Source: Bacilli bacterium
GTDB lineage: Bacteria > Bacillota_I > Bacilli_A > RFN20 > CAG-826
DNA length: 64,000 bases
Direction of reading: 5' to 3'
NCBI GenBank assembly: GCA_024408105.1
Contig: JAKSVG010000002.1
Span: 61,630 to 125,629 of the forward strand
A program made the position numbers and the translations under genes. Shown here piece after piece: positions 1-9,212 of this stretch. Under the pieces are notes generated by a model. It did no database searches and was not told the DNA's origin. It worked only from the letters and a program-made list of their open reading frames with translations. Position 1 is the first letter of the stretch; each line of letters begins with the position of its first letter.

Positions 1-1
1 A

Positions 2-1453
2 GATAATATCTGGCTTATTTTGGCTGGAATGGTTGTTTTAGTTATCGGTTTAGCATTATTCCAAATCGGTGCATCTTCATCATTAACAAAAGTTGGCGAA
101 TACATGGGAGCATCGCTTTCTAAGCAGAAAAAAATATTCGTAGTTATTTTATTTTCGTTTGCACTTGGCTTGCTTATTACATGTGCTGAGCCAAGCATTT
201 TAATTGTTTCTAAACAAGTAACTATTATTCCTGATAACCCTGCTGCTAACGCCATTGTTTTGATTGGCGGAATAGCTTTAGGAGTAGGAATATTTGTTGT
301 TATTGGTGTTATTCGTATAACAAAGCACCAATCGTTGAAACTATGGTATTTGCTATTTTATTTCATAACATTTTTAATTATTTGTTTAATTGCAATTGAC
401 CCTGATAGAAGAAAATTACTTCCATTCATTTTTGATGCTGGTGGTGTTACTACAGGTTCTGCAACTGTTCCGTTTATTCTTGCTTTAGGCGCAGGTATTG
501 CTGCTGTTCGTGGTGGCAAGAATGCAACCGATGATTCGTTTGGTCTTGTTGGTATGGCTTCTATTGGTCCTATTATGACCACCGCTATCTTAATTCTAAT
601 TAGATCAAATATCCCTGCTTATATACCTCCTTCATATTATGAGGGATCTGTTTTTATGAAGTTTGTTGATGCAATGATATTCTCGCCAACAGGTACAGGC
701 TCTGCGATTGAAGTTTTGATTGCGATTGCACCAATTCTAATCATCTTCTTTATTTATAACGGTTTATATCTTCATCTCCCTAAAAAACGCATTTACAAAT
801 TACTCATTGGTTTTGTATATACATATGTTGGTTTAACATTATTCTTATCTGCTACAAATGCAGCAATGTCACCAATTGGAAGCATTGTCGGCGGTAATCT
901 TTCATCTCAAAACGATGCTGTTATTATATTAATTTGCTTTGCCATTGGCTTAGTTACAATTCTTTGTGAACCAGCTGTACATGTTTTGACAAAGCAAATT
1001 GCAGAAATATCTGATGGCCGCATCAAGAAATCAACCGTAGTCATAGCATTATCACTAGGAGTTGGTGTTGCTATCGCATTAGCTGCAATCAAAGCAATAT
1101 TTAAAATCAATATTTTATATATCGTTATTCCTGGCTATATCATTATCATGGTTCTTATGTTCTTTACACCAAAGATTTATACCGCTATGGCATTTGACTC
1201 TGGTGGAACAGCCTCAGGACCAATGGCATCATCATTTGTTTTGCCTATGATTATTGGTATTGTAATGGCAAGAGATGGCGGTACTGAAAATGTTTACGAA
1301 TATGGTTTTGGCGTTGTTGCATTGATTGCGATGACACCTATTATTGCCATTCAAATCTTAGGATTGTCACAAAGCATTAAAACGCAAAAAGCTCTCAAGG
1401 TTATGCGTGCTCACGTTTACTCAGATGAAGATGCTCAAATCATTCACTTTTAA
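2..1453 (+). CDS. DUF1538 family integral membrane protein (5' end cut by window edge)
   Basis: Hydrophobic multi-pass membrane protein made of two homologous halves. The first half contains FDAGGVTTGSATVPFILALG and the second the equivalent FDSGGTASGPMASSFV; likewise GLLITCAEPSI pairs with GLVTILCEPAV. This internal duplication is the DUF1538 pattern, a presumed transporter or channel of unknown substrate. The frame is open to base 2 (Asp-Asn-Ile-Trp-Leu-Ile before the TTG at 20), so the gene starts outside the window and TTG 20 is not the start. Two P-II-like genes follow within 12 nt, so a P-II-regulated transporter, by analogy with AmtB-GlnK, is a reasonable inference. The family is clear; the substrate is unknown. 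Confidence 0.85.
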   Translation, partial: DNIWLILAGMVVLVIGLALFQIGASSSLTKVGEYMGASLSKQKKIFVVILFSFALGLLITCAEPSILIVSKQVTIIPDNPAANAIVLIGGIALGVGIFVVIGVIRITKHQSLKLWYLLFYFITFLIICLIAIDPDRRKLLPFIFDAGGVTTGSATVPFILALGAGIAAVRGGKNATDDSFGLVGMASIGPIMTTAILILIRSNIPAYIPPSYYEGSVFMKFVDAMIFSPTGTGSAIEVLIAIAPILIIFFIYNGLYLHLPKKRIYKLLIGFVYTYVGLTLFLSATNAAMSPIGSIVGGNLSSQNDAVIILICFAIGLVTILCEPAVHVLTKQIAEISDGRIKKSTVVIALSLGVGVAIALAAIKAIFKINILYIVIPGYIIIMVLMFFTPKIYTAMAFDSGGTASGPMASSFVLPMIIGIVMARDGGTENVYEYGFGVVALIAMTPIIAIQILGLSQSIKTQKALKVMRAHVYSDEDAQIIHF

Positions 1454-1464
1454 TGGAGGTTTTT

Positions 1465-1863
1465 ATGAAATTATTTAATATCAACAAACAAGAAAAAAAG
1501 ACCCCATCAATCGATGCATTGATTGAGAAAAAACTAGTTCTTTTTGTAAGCATTGTTAATGAAGGTCAATCTAGACCTATCATAAAAATAATGGAGAAAT
1601 GCGGTTCTTCTGCTCAATTCATTGAAACTGGCGAAGGTACTGCACGAAAAGAAATCAGAAATATTTTGGGTATCGAAGACAATAACAAAGAAATCATTTT
1701 TTCGTTCGTTACTAACGATAGAATTCCTGAGATTAAAAACTATTTAGATATTTATTTTTCAACAAGAACAAAAAATGCTGGGATTGGTTTTTCAATTCCG
1801 TTAACAAGCATTGTTGGCGTTAAGGTATATCAATTCCTTGCGGATACAATTAAGGAGGACTAA
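1465..1863 (+). CDS. P-II-like regulatory protein, paralogue 1
   Basis: A 132-residue protein with a P-II fold signature: a beta strand near the N-terminus (LVLFVSIVNEG), a central region and a C-terminal GIGFSIPLTSIVGVK segment resembling the B-loop end of GlnB. It carries a Lys-rich N-terminal extension absent from standard GlnB. The start is ATG 1465, preceded by GGAGG at 1455-1459. An in-frame ATG at 1453 overlaps the upstream stop and lies before the RBS, so it is rejected. It sits between the DUF1538 gene and a second P-II gene and is probably co-transcribed with both. No uridylylated T-loop Tyr is evident, so the ligand and modification are unknown. Confidence 0.75.
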   Translation: MKLFNINKQEKKTPSIDALIEKKLVLFVSIVNEGQSRPIIKIMEKCGSSAQFIETGEGTARKEIRNILGIEDNNKEIIFSFVTNDRIPEIKNYLDIYFSTRTKNAGIGFSIPLTSIVGVKVYQFLADTIKED

Positions 1864-1865
1864 TC

Positions 1866-2192
1866 ATGGAAAAGTTCAAACTAATTTATGCTATTGTTAA
1901 TTCTGGCTATTCAGAAATTGTTATGGACGCAGCTAGAGACGAAGGTGCGAAAGGCGGAACAATTATTCATGCTCGTGGCACTGGAACAAAAGAAATGGAG
2001 CAAAAATACGGTGTTATTATTACCCCAAACAAAGAAATGATTATGATCCTTGTTACCGAAGAGATTTGTGACAAAGTATTATCTGCAATTTATAAAGTTG
2101 CAGGACTTGGAAGTAAGAGTCAAGGTATAGCTTTTGCTTTGCCTGTTGATGATGTAGTGGGAATTCACCCTTCTAAGAAAGAAGCTAAATAA
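1866..2192 (+). CDS. P-II family protein, paralogue 2
   Basis: A 108-residue protein close to canonical GlnB length. It begins with the P-II first strand (FKLIYAIVNSGYSEIVMDAA), has GAKGGTIIHARGTG where GlnB has its T-loop approach, and ends with GIAFALPVDDVVGI, matching the GlnB C-terminal strand. The T-loop looks short and lacks the usual Tyr. The start at 1866 follows AAGGAGG at 1852-1858. It is the third gene of the DUF1538 operon, 2 nt after the first P-II gene. The family is well supported. A role as sensor for the neighbouring membrane protein is inferred from position only. Confidence 0.85.
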   Translation: MEKFKLIYAIVNSGYSEIVMDAARDEGAKGGTIIHARGTGTKEMEQKYGVIITPNKEMIMILVTEEICDKVLSAIYKVAGLGSKSQGIAFALPVDDVVGIHPSKKEAK

Positions 2193-2200
2193 TATATTAA

Positions 2201-5200
2201 TTGAGTAAAAAATATTGCATGATTGGCGAATACAATTCCGGAACTAAATTAAAAGAAAAAATTAAAATTCGTTTCTCTTTTTTAAAAGACCCTCACTCAT
2301 TCTTTTATTATGTTCTTCTTCTAATCGGAATTGGCTTTGCTTTTTTTGGTTTTGCTCTTATAACAGAAAGAGTCACCACCCCTTTCAGTGGAGACTTTTC
2401 TCAACAATCGTATCAACTTTATTATGATTTCTATGATGATTGGTGGACGTTCTTTAAAACTGGAAAATTCCCGTTTTATGACGCAAATACATTTTTAGGA
2501 GCAGACAATGTTTTTGCAAACACCTACTATGGTTTGTTTTCACCATTCACGTTCCCAATTTTATTTGTTCCTAGAAATTTTATTCCTCACATGATGGCAC
2601 TTATAAGCATTGCCAGAATGGTTGTTGGAGGATTGCTTTTTAGACTATATCTAAAATATTTAGGCGCTAGTGAAACAAGTTCACGCATTTTTTCTATTGC
2701 ATATGCGTTTATGGGATGGATGGCATACTACTTATGGTTTAATCCATTTTACGAAGTGTTAACCTTTTTCCCATTAATTCTTTATGGGATTGAAAAAGTT
2801 TTAAAAGAAAGACAACCGTTATTTGTTATTCTCGGTTTTTTCCTATTAGGTATTTCTAATTATTTCTTCCTATTAACTATGGGAATTTTTGGAGTTGCTT
2901 ATGCAGGATTTAGATATTTTCAAACAATCAAGACTAGAAACGCCAAAGATAATCTATTAGTTCTTCTGTATGGTTTTTTAGGTTTCTTATTTGGTTTTGG
3001 TCTTTCAATGTTTTGCGTTTTCCCAGCAGTTATTTCGAGCTTCTCTATTAATAGAGCTAACGAAGCTCAATACTTACCAACCATTAAGGCTGCATTACTA
3101 AGTGGAGATTGGCCAAAATTCTTTAAATTATTCTTTACCTGTTGGAGCGCAAATGTGACAAACTGGGGAAATACATACGAAGAATATTATTTTTCATTTG
3201 TCTACCCACTCTGCAGCTACTTCTACCCTACCGTTTCTGATAGATTTACGAACATTATGCATTATGAGTGGTTTGAAAATACAGGAAGCTCAATATTTAT
3301 TTATACCCCTTGCATGATTTTGATGGGAGTATCAATTTTTAGATCCTTTAAAAATAAAAAGATTTCTCATTTTATTGCAATGTTTGTTTTAATTGCATGT
3401 TTATTCATTCCATTCTTTTATTTCCTTTGTGGAGCGTTCGTCACTGCTTATGGAAGGTGGGAAATAGTTGTTCCAACTGCTGCATTAGTATATATCGCAT
3501 TAAACTTTGATCATCGCGATGAAGTTCCTTGGTATGTAGTTGTTATTTCAGGTGTTGTTACACTTGGATTTATGTTAATGACATTCTTCTTGTCTCAATA
3601 TATTGTAAACAACTACAAATATTTCCTAGAAACTGGCCAAATGATTCTTTTGGTTATCTATCAAATCGCATTATGTGTTATCGAAACAGGATTGATTGCT
3701 GGATTTTGGAAAAAGAAACATTTGCCTCTTGTTATTAAAACATCACTCGCTGTTGAAATTGTTGTTGTTGGCACTTTAGTAGCAAACATTCACGGTTTGC
3801 AAAGCATTAGATGGTCAGTTGGAGGAGGCTATGATAACGTTCCAACCGAAACCAGAATTATTGAAGAAATAAATAAGAACGATAACTCATTCTTTAGACT
3901 TCAATCTTCAAGAGCATATGAAGGCAACTCAAACCTAGGTATGCTTGAAAACTTTAATGGAACAGGGTGTTTCCACACATTCTACAATAACGATCTTGAT
4001 GATTTTTTAAGAATGAGTCAGATTATGATGAATGACACCGCATGGAACGGAGTTACAATGTCAAAACGTTGTAATCTTGACGAATTTTTAGGAGTTAAAT
4101 ATTACTTATCAAAGGATACTGATATGATGTTTAACTACACAGATGGTGGCGTTACAACACATTATGTTTGGGACCCAAACATTCCATTAAATTATGAGCG
4201 TATTGATAATGATGACGATGGTTATAGAGTTTATAAAAACAAATATCAAATTGAGTTAGGAACTTCGTATGATACTTTGTATTTTAAAAACGAATGTAAC
4301 GATTCAGTAAATAACTCATTCTATCCATACTCTACTGGATCTGATTTTGTTATTAGAAATGAAGAGGCTTACTTTAAGGGCGCAATACTAAATAACGATG
4401 ACGTCTACGAAGTGATGTATAAATACGGAGACAATTTCTCATATAAGCAAGCACCATCAAACTATGAAAAAGAAGCTTACACAGTTTCATTCAATATTAA
4501 GGGAGTTTACTTAAATAAACGCCACTTCTATTTTGACCCAAGAAATCCTGATAGAGATATCAATGAAGAGTCAAAGATTGATCCAAGCGAAGTAACTGAG
4601 CCAGTTAACAAATATCAAATAGTCTTAGAGCCATCAATTGGTCCATATTTCCCTCTTGGTGCGGAAGGCAGTTATTACATGCTCGATTATCCTATTAGGC
4701 AATCAAGCGGTACTAACTATTCTGCAACCGTATATCTAATTGGAGAAGATAATGAAGGCCGTAGTAAAGTAATTACTTTTGATAATTGTAGAGACTTTTC
4801 TCGTTCCAGTGGTAGAAGCGTTAGAGGACTATATTCAAAAGAAAAAGTTAAGCGAATAATCATTTGCGTTGATGGGGATGCTTATGTCGCAAGCAAATCA
4901 TCGATCAAGATGTATTATGAACCTTTTGAAAACTGCATTAATCGTTATCAAAGAGCAATAGATAATGGTTTACAAGATGTCACATACAATGTAAATGATT
5001 TCACATTTAAAACAAATTATGAAAAGCCACGTTTTGTTATAACGCAACTTGCTCATACCGGCGGATGGAAAGTTTATGCAACAGTTGATGGAAAGACCGA
5101 AGAATTAAAAGTCTATAATGCACAAGGTGGATTCGCAGGATTTGTTGCTCCTAAGGGAAATGTTACATATAAGATGACATATCAAACCCCATACATTGAT

Positions 5201-5317
5201 AAGGGATTAATTTTTACAGTTATTTCTTTACTTGGTGGAGGAATGTTGACAGCTTCTGCATTTTATATCAATTCAAAAAGAAAAAGAAAAATTGACGGCG
5301 TCAATACAATCAATTAA
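2201..5317 (+). CDS. YfhO-type large multi-pass membrane protein
   Basis: A protein of about 1038 residues. The first 540 residues or so contain many membrane segments, followed by a large soluble extracytoplasmic region and a final membrane helix near residue 1010 with a Lys/Arg-rich tail. The N-terminal part (TTPFSGDFSQQSYQLYYDFY near residue 60) and overall architecture match YfhO/GT-C-like glycosyltransferase-related proteins of Firmicutes, which are linked to lipid- or teichoic-acid-attached sugars. The start is uncertain: TTG 2201 gives the longest product, ATG 2219 is an alternative, and neither has a good RBS. It follows the P-II genes by 8 nt. It ends 16 nt before the converging rsmI gene. 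Confidence 0.8.
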   Translation: MSKKYCMIGEYNSGTKLKEKIKIRFSFLKDPHSFFYYVLLLIGIGFAFFGFALITERVTTPFSGDFSQQSYQLYYDFYDDWWTFFKTGKFPFYDANTFLGADNVFANTYYGLFSPFTFPILFVPRNFIPHMMALISIARMVVGGLLFRLYLKYLGASETSSRIFSIAYAFMGWMAYYLWFNPFYEVLTFFPLILYGIEKVLKERQPLFVILGFFLLGISNYFFLLTMGIFGVAYAGFRYFQTIKTRNAKDNLLVLLYGFLGFLFGFGLSMFCVFPAVISSFSINRANEAQYLPTIKAALLSGDWPKFFKLFFTCWSANVTNWGNTYEEYYFSFVYPLCSYFYPTVSDRFTNIMHYEWFENTGSSIFIYTPCMILMGVSIFRSFKNKKISHFIAMFVLIACLFIPFFYFLCGAFVTAYGRWEIVVPTAALVYIALNFDHRDEVPWYVVVISGVVTLGFMLMTFFLSQYIVNNYKYFLETGQMILLVIYQIALCVIETGLIAGFWKKKHLPLVIKTSLAVEIVVVGTLVANIHGLQSIRWSVGGGYDNVPTETRIIEEINKNDNSFFRLQSSRAYEGNSNLGMLENFNGTGCFHTFYNNDLDDFLRMSQIMMNDTAWNGVTMSKRCNLDEFLGVKYYLSKDTDMMFNYTDGGVTTHYVWDPNIPLNYERIDNDDDGYRVYKNKYQIELGTSYDTLYFKNECNDSVNNSFYPYSTGSDFVIRNEEAYFKGAILNNDDVYEVMYKYGDNFSYKQAPSNYEKEAYTVSFNIKGVYLNKRHFYFDPRNPDRDINEESKIDPSEVTEPVNKYQIVLEPSIGPYFPLGAEGSYYMLDYPIRQSSGTNYSATVYLIGEDNEGRSKVITFDNCRDFSRSSGRSVRGLYSKEKVKRIIICVDGDAYVASKSSIKMYYEPFENCINRYQRAIDNGLQDVTYNVNDFTFKTNYEKPRFVITQLAHTGGWKVYATVDGKTEELKVYNAQGGFAGFVAPKGNVTYKMTYQTPYIDKGLIFTVISLLGGGMLTASAFYINSKRKRKIDGVNTIN

Positions 5318-5333
5318 AGAAAACAATTCTCAC

Positions 5334-6182
5334 TTAATTTAAGTGATATATCTTATAAATACTATTCTTGTTTTGCTTGGTGAGTTCGCTCACCTTTTTT
5401 ATTGCATCTTTTGTTGACAAACCTGAATTTACTAGGTTGTTAACCATCTTAATAATTTCTGAATCATCTAATATTGGTTGTTCTTCTTTATTTTTCCCTT
5501 CAACAACTATTACCATTTCGCCCTTAAGTGTTTCTGGGTCTAATAAAGATAAATTTTGAAGAGTGTCTCTAATAAATTCTTCGTGCAATTTTGTAAGTTC
5601 TCTAGCGATGCATGCTTTGCGGTTGCCTAATATTTCAAACATATCACACAGAGTTTCTTGAATGCGGTGAGGAGCCTCGTAAAAAATCATTGTTTCCTCT
5701 TTGGATGCGAGTTTTCTCAACTCCTCTTTCTTTATTTTTTCTTTCGCACTAAGAAAACCATGGAAGTAGAAATGGTCGGTTTCTAAACCACTGCAAACTA
5801 ACGCATTCAACATGGCATTTGGACCACTTATTGATGAAACGTTGATTCCATTTTCCAAAGCTAGTTTAACTAATTTTGAACCCGGGTCTGAAATGCAAGG
5901 ATAGCCAGCATCAGACATATACACCACTTTTTTGCCTTCTTTTATTTTTTCAATAATATTCTTTGCTTCACTAACTTCATTATGCTCTCTTAAAGACAAT
6001 AAAGGCTTGGAAATATTGAAAAAACTCAGCAATTTTCCACTAACTCTTGTATCTTCGCACGCTATTAAATCGGCGTTTTTAATAATTTCTAACGCCCTTG
6101 GAGACATCTCATCTAAGTTTCCAATCGGTGTAGCGACAAGATATAAAAGAGGCAATTTATTATCAAAATTTAATGTTCTCAT
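5334..6182 (-). CDS. rsmI: 16S rRNA (cytidine1402-2'-O)-methyltransferase RsmI
   Basis: A 282-residue SAM-dependent methyltransferase of the tetrapyrrole-methylase fold that 2'-O-methylates C1402 of 16S rRNA. Diagnostic segments are LYLVATPIGNLDEMSPRALE near residue 13, ACEDTRVSGKLL near 41, SDAGYPCISDPGSKLV near 90 and FYEAPHRIQETL near 167. It is the last gene of the dnaX-to-rsmI operon and its start overlaps the end of ricT by 4 nt. In Bacillus yabA lies just before rsmI, but no yabA is present here. The 3' end converges on the YfhO-type gene. Confidence 0.95.
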   Translation of the reverse strand: MRTLNFDNKLPLLYLVATPIGNLDEMSPRALEIIKNADLIACEDTRVSGKLLSFFNISKPLLSLREHNEVSEAKNIIEKIKEGKKVVYMSDAGYPCISDPGSKLVKLALENGINVSSISGPNAMLNALVCSGLETDHFYFHGFLSAKEKIKKEELRKLASKEETMIFYEAPHRIQETLCDMFEILGNRKACIARELTKLHEEFIRDTLQNLSLLDPETLKGEMVIVVEGKNKEEQPILDDSEIIKMVNNLVNSGLSTKDAIKKVSELTKQNKNSIYKIYHLN

Positions 6183-7000
6183 TGTTTTCTATATGGTTTG
6201 AAATTTTCTTTCAATTCTTTAAGTGAGATAAATTCAATATCTTCATCACTTTCAATTTTTACTGTTCGAGAAAGGATATTAATTCCTGTCAGCCTATATG
6301 TGACATCATTTTTAACAAACATTTCTCCTAAATGCGGGAAGTCTTTCTTCATTTCTGTATAAGCATCATCTTCATAGAGTAAGCAACAAATAAGTTTGCC
6401 ACAATGTCCGCTTAATTTAGGTATATTGAGTGATAACATTTGGTTTTTAGCCCTGTTAATTGAAATTCCTTCCATTGAATTCAAAAATGATGAGCAGCAA
6501 AGAGGAAGTCCACACATTCCTATGCCTCCAATCATTTTTGCTTTATCTCTTGAGCCAACCTGTCTAAGTTCAATGCGACAATGAAATTTACTTGCAAGGA
6601 CTTTTAGCAAATCTCTAAAGTCAACTCTATCGTCTGCAACATAGGCTATTGTAAGTTTGCTTCCATCTAATGCGTATTCAGCATCAATAGGCCTCATTTC
6701 AAGATTCAAGTTATTTATTTCTTTCATTGCAATAGTCATTGCTTCTTTACTTCTTTTTTTGTTTTCATCATAAATAAGTAAATCATCTTCAGTTGCTTTT
6801 CTAATGATTGGTTTTAGTTCTAAAGAACTATTGTATTTATCAATCGAAACAGGCTCTAACGCAATTTCGCCTACTTGCATTCCACGCACTGATTCAGCGA
6901 CAACCTTATCACCTATTTTTAAGTCTTCCATATCGGTGCCAAAGTAATAAGCTTTACCGATGTTTGTAAATTTAACTCCAGCAAAATATTTATTAGCCAT
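6179..7000 (-). CDS. ricT: RicT/YaaT, PSP1-domain protein
   Basis: A 273-residue PSP1-domain protein. The Cys-rich core GGIGMCGLPLCCSSFLNSM near residues 155-175 and SGHCGKLICCLLYEDDAY near 198-215 carry the conserved cysteines that, in B. subtilis RicT (YaaT), take part in Fe-S binding by the RicAFT complex acting with RNase Y in mRNA maturation. It lies between holB and rsmI, overlapping both by a few nucleotides, exactly as yaaT lies in Bacilli. The partners RicA and RicF are not in this window. Identity is well supported by sequence and gene order. Confidence 0.93.
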   Translation of the reverse strand: MANKYFAGVKFTNIGKAYYFGTDMEDLKIGDKVVAESVRGMQVGEIALEPVSIDKYNSSLELKPIIRKATEDDLLIYDENKKRSKEAMTIAMKEINNLNLEMRPIDAEYALDGSKLTIAYVADDRVDFRDLLKVLASKFHCRIELRQVGSRDKAKMIGGIGMCGLPLCCSSFLNSMEGISINRAKNQMLSLNIPKLSGHCGKLICCLLYEDDAYTEMKKDFPHLGEMFVKNDVTYRLTGINILSRTVKIESDEDIEFISLKELKENFKPYRKQ

Positions 7001-7983
7001 TATTTTGCCTCCTTTGTTATTTCGTAAATTATATGATCAAGTAGAAGTGGGATATTAACATTTAAATCAAGTCTTGATAAAGATGTCATAACCACAAGTA
7101 AACTTTTATCAATATGTTTTAATGAGCTTAGTAGCTTCTCTAATATCTTATCATAACAAGATAGTGTTATGCCCCCACCAACTGAAAGACTTAACAAATC
7201 TTGAAATAGAATTGAAAGCATTTTTAAATATAATCTTGCTACTTCATTAGTTTTAACTAATGGAATTACTCTTCGTTGGCAAACATATACCGCTTCATCT
7301 TGGTTGATTAATAATGCGTCAAGTTGCTCATCAAAAGCCATTTTTGCATTTTTATATGTTTCGCTTTCTAATGCTTCTTTAATTGATTCGACATCATTAT
7401 AAAAAGAACATAATATTTCTGCATCTTCGAGTGGCACAGAGTTATTAACTGCATCATTTATGATGTCTTCTCTTGGCATTGATCTAAATCTAAGCACCTG
7501 AGTTCTAGAAATTATTGTAGGTAAGACTTTCGATTCATTTTCTGTTGTCAAAAATGCATATACATTTTTACCTGGCTCTTCTAGAAATTTAAGCAATGAA
7601 TTAACCGCAACCGGTGTCATTGTTTCGACTAGATGAAGGATATATATCATAATTCCTTTTGATTCCAATGCTGTTTTGTCAAAGTTATTAATTACTTTTT
7701 CTACATCATTTTTTTTAATTTTATTAGCTGAACCATCTAAAAGCATGACATCTGGATAATTTCCCTCGTCTACTCTTAAACAAGTTATGCAGTTGTTACA
7801 CGCTAACGGAGATGGATTATCGCATAGCAAAGATTTTGCTAAATACATTGCCGTTTCTTTTAATGGCATTCCACTACTTCCAGAAAGCATATATGCATGC
7901 GAAAGACGCCCTGTCTCAAGGGCGTTTTCAAATGTTATTTGTATAACAGGTTGATATTTGTTTAGGTAATCCTTTATTTGCAT
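7000..7983 (-). CDS. holB: DNA polymerase III delta' subunit HolB
   Basis: A 327-residue clamp-loader subunit related to DnaX. It has an N-terminal AAA+ domain (LETGRLSHAYMLSGSSG), a Cys motif of the clamp-loader zinc-module type (CDNPSPLACNNCITC near residue 53), and sensor/lid segments SLLKFLEEPGKNVYAFLTT and LPTIISRTQVLRFR. The P-loop is degenerate (SGSSGMPLKET), as expected for delta', which does not hydrolyse ATP. It overlaps tmk by 10 nt at its start and abuts ricT. Bacillus has yaaQ between tmk and holB, but it is missing here. Confidence 0.93.
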   Translation of the reverse strand: MQIKDYLNKYQPVIQITFENALETGRLSHAYMLSGSSGMPLKETAMYLAKSLLCDNPSPLACNNCITCLRVDEGNYPDVMLLDGSANKIKKNDVEKVINNFDKTALESKGIMIYILHLVETMTPVAVNSLLKFLEEPGKNVYAFLTTENESKVLPTIISRTQVLRFRSMPREDIINDAVNNSVPLEDAEILCSFYNDVESIKEALESETYKNAKMAFDEQLDALLINQDEAVYVCQRRVIPLVKTNEVARLYLKMLSILFQDLLSLSVGGGITLSCYDKILEKLLSSLKHIDKSLLVVMTSLSRLDLNVNIPLLLDHIIYEITKEAK

Positions 7984-8600
7984 TTCGATAATCTATCTTT
8001 AATTGTTTTATATGCGTTAAGAACAACTTCATCAAACGGTTTTGATGCATCAAGAACAACAAAGCGATCAGGGAAACGTTTTGCTAATCCTAAAAATGTT
8101 TGTCTAACACTCCTATGAAACTCAATTTTTTCTAAATCCAAACGATTTACTTCACGTGATGCATTTGCAGCTATACGTGCTAAACCAATTTCTGGTTCAA
8201 TATCAAACAATAATGTTAAGTCAGGATAATATCCATCTGTTGCGAAATGGTTTAACGAAAGAATATTATCGATTCCTAAACCACGTGCGCCACCTTGATA
8301 AGCAAGCGAGGAATCTAAGAATCTATCAGAAATAACAATCTTCCCTTCGTTAGATAATGGCCAAACTTTTTCAACTAAATGCTGTCTTCTAGCAGCAGCA
8401 TAAAGAAGAGCCTCAGTCATACCGTCCATTTTTGTATTTGCTTTATCTAATATGACATTTCTAATTTGCTCAGAAATAGGTGTTCCACCTGGTTCTCGTG
8501 TTAATACAACACAATACCCTTCTTTTTCTAGCATTTCAGTAACCTTTTTGGTTACACTCGATTTCCCAGAACCTTCTGGTCCTTCAATTGTTACAAACAT
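7974..8600 (-). CDS. tmk: thymidylate kinase
   Basis: A 208-residue P-loop kinase that phosphorylates dTMP to dTDP. It has the P-loop GPEGSGKSS at residues 7-15, the TREPGGTPISEQIR motif near 36-49, the DRFLDSSLAYQG motif near 93, and a lid region with LDLEKIEFHRSV. Length and motif order are standard for bacterial Tmk. It lies 12 nt after recR and overlaps holB, giving a nucleotide kinase and replication cluster typical of Bacilli. Confidence 0.96.
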   Translation of the reverse strand: MFVTIEGPEGSGKSSVTKKVTEMLEKEGYCVVLTREPGGTPISEQIRNVILDKANTKMDGMTEALLYAAARRQHLVEKVWPLSNEGKIVISDRFLDSSLAYQGGARGLGIDNILSLNHFATDGYYPDLTLLFDIEPEIGLARIAANASREVNRLDLEKIEFHRSVRQTFLGLAKRFPDRFVVLDASKPFDEVVLNAYKTIKDRLSKCK

Positions 8601-8612
8601 TGTTGTTACCTC

Positions 8613-9209
8613 TTATATTTTCTTTCTTCCTTCTAAGGCTTTTGACAAAGTCAATGTATCAGCATATTCTAGGTGACCACCCATTGGTAGACCATATGCA
8701 AGTCGAGATACATTGATGTTCTTGTTTTCTAATAATTTTGCAATATATAATGCGGTTGTTTCACCATCGATTGTAGGATTTGTTGCAAGAATAATTTCTT
8801 GAACATTATCTTTTTTAATTCTTTCTAGCAAATCATTAATTGATAGATCTTCAACACCTACCCCATTAATCGCTGATAATGTACCGCCTAATACATGATA
8901 AACACCATTATATGTTCCTAACTTTTCAAATGGAAATATATCCTTTGGATATGAAACCACGATTATGCGTGTATGATCTCGTTTACTATCAGAACATATT
9001 TCGCATATTTCTTCTTCTGTTAATGAACCACAAATTGGACATTTATGGACTTTGTTTTTTACCTCTTTCAAAGCAATCGAAAATTCTTCCACATTTTCAT
9101 CACTCATTTCTAATACTGAGTATGCCATTTTTTGAGCAGATTTATGCCCAATACCTGGCAATTTCGAAAATGAATCAACTAGTCTTTCAATGCTTTGAAG
9201 TTCTTTCAT
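8613..9209 (-). CDS. recR: recombination protein RecR
   Basis: A 198-residue RecR that acts with RecO and RecF to load RecA at gaps. It has the N-terminal helix-hairpin-helix (FSKLPGIGHKSAQKMAY), a four-Cys zinc finger (CPICGSLTEEEICEIC near residue 57), a Toprim domain (VVSYPKDIFPFEKLG) and the Walker-like C-terminal part with ATNPTIDGETTALYI and SRLAYGLPMGGHLEY. It follows ybaB by 3 nt, the conserved dnaX-ybaB-recR order. Start and length are standard. Confidence 0.96.
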   Translation of the reverse strand: MKELQSIERLVDSFSKLPGIGHKSAQKMAYSVLEMSDENVEEFSIALKEVKNKVHKCPICGSLTEEEICEICSDSKRDHTRIIVVSYPKDIFPFEKLGTYNGVYHVLGGTLSAINGVGVEDLSINDLLERIKKDNVQEIILATNPTIDGETTALYIAKLLENKNINVSRLAYGLPMGGHLEYADTLTLSKALEGRKKI

Positions 9210-9212
9210 TGG

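Noticed and set aside
358..582. Antisense and out-of-frame open stretches over real genes (for example 358-582 minus, 3529-3738 plus, 10492-10719 plus, 25021-25413 plus, 39927-40290)
   Set aside because: They lie inside strongly conserved genes on the other strand or in another frame, have no RBS, and show no recognisable protein family.
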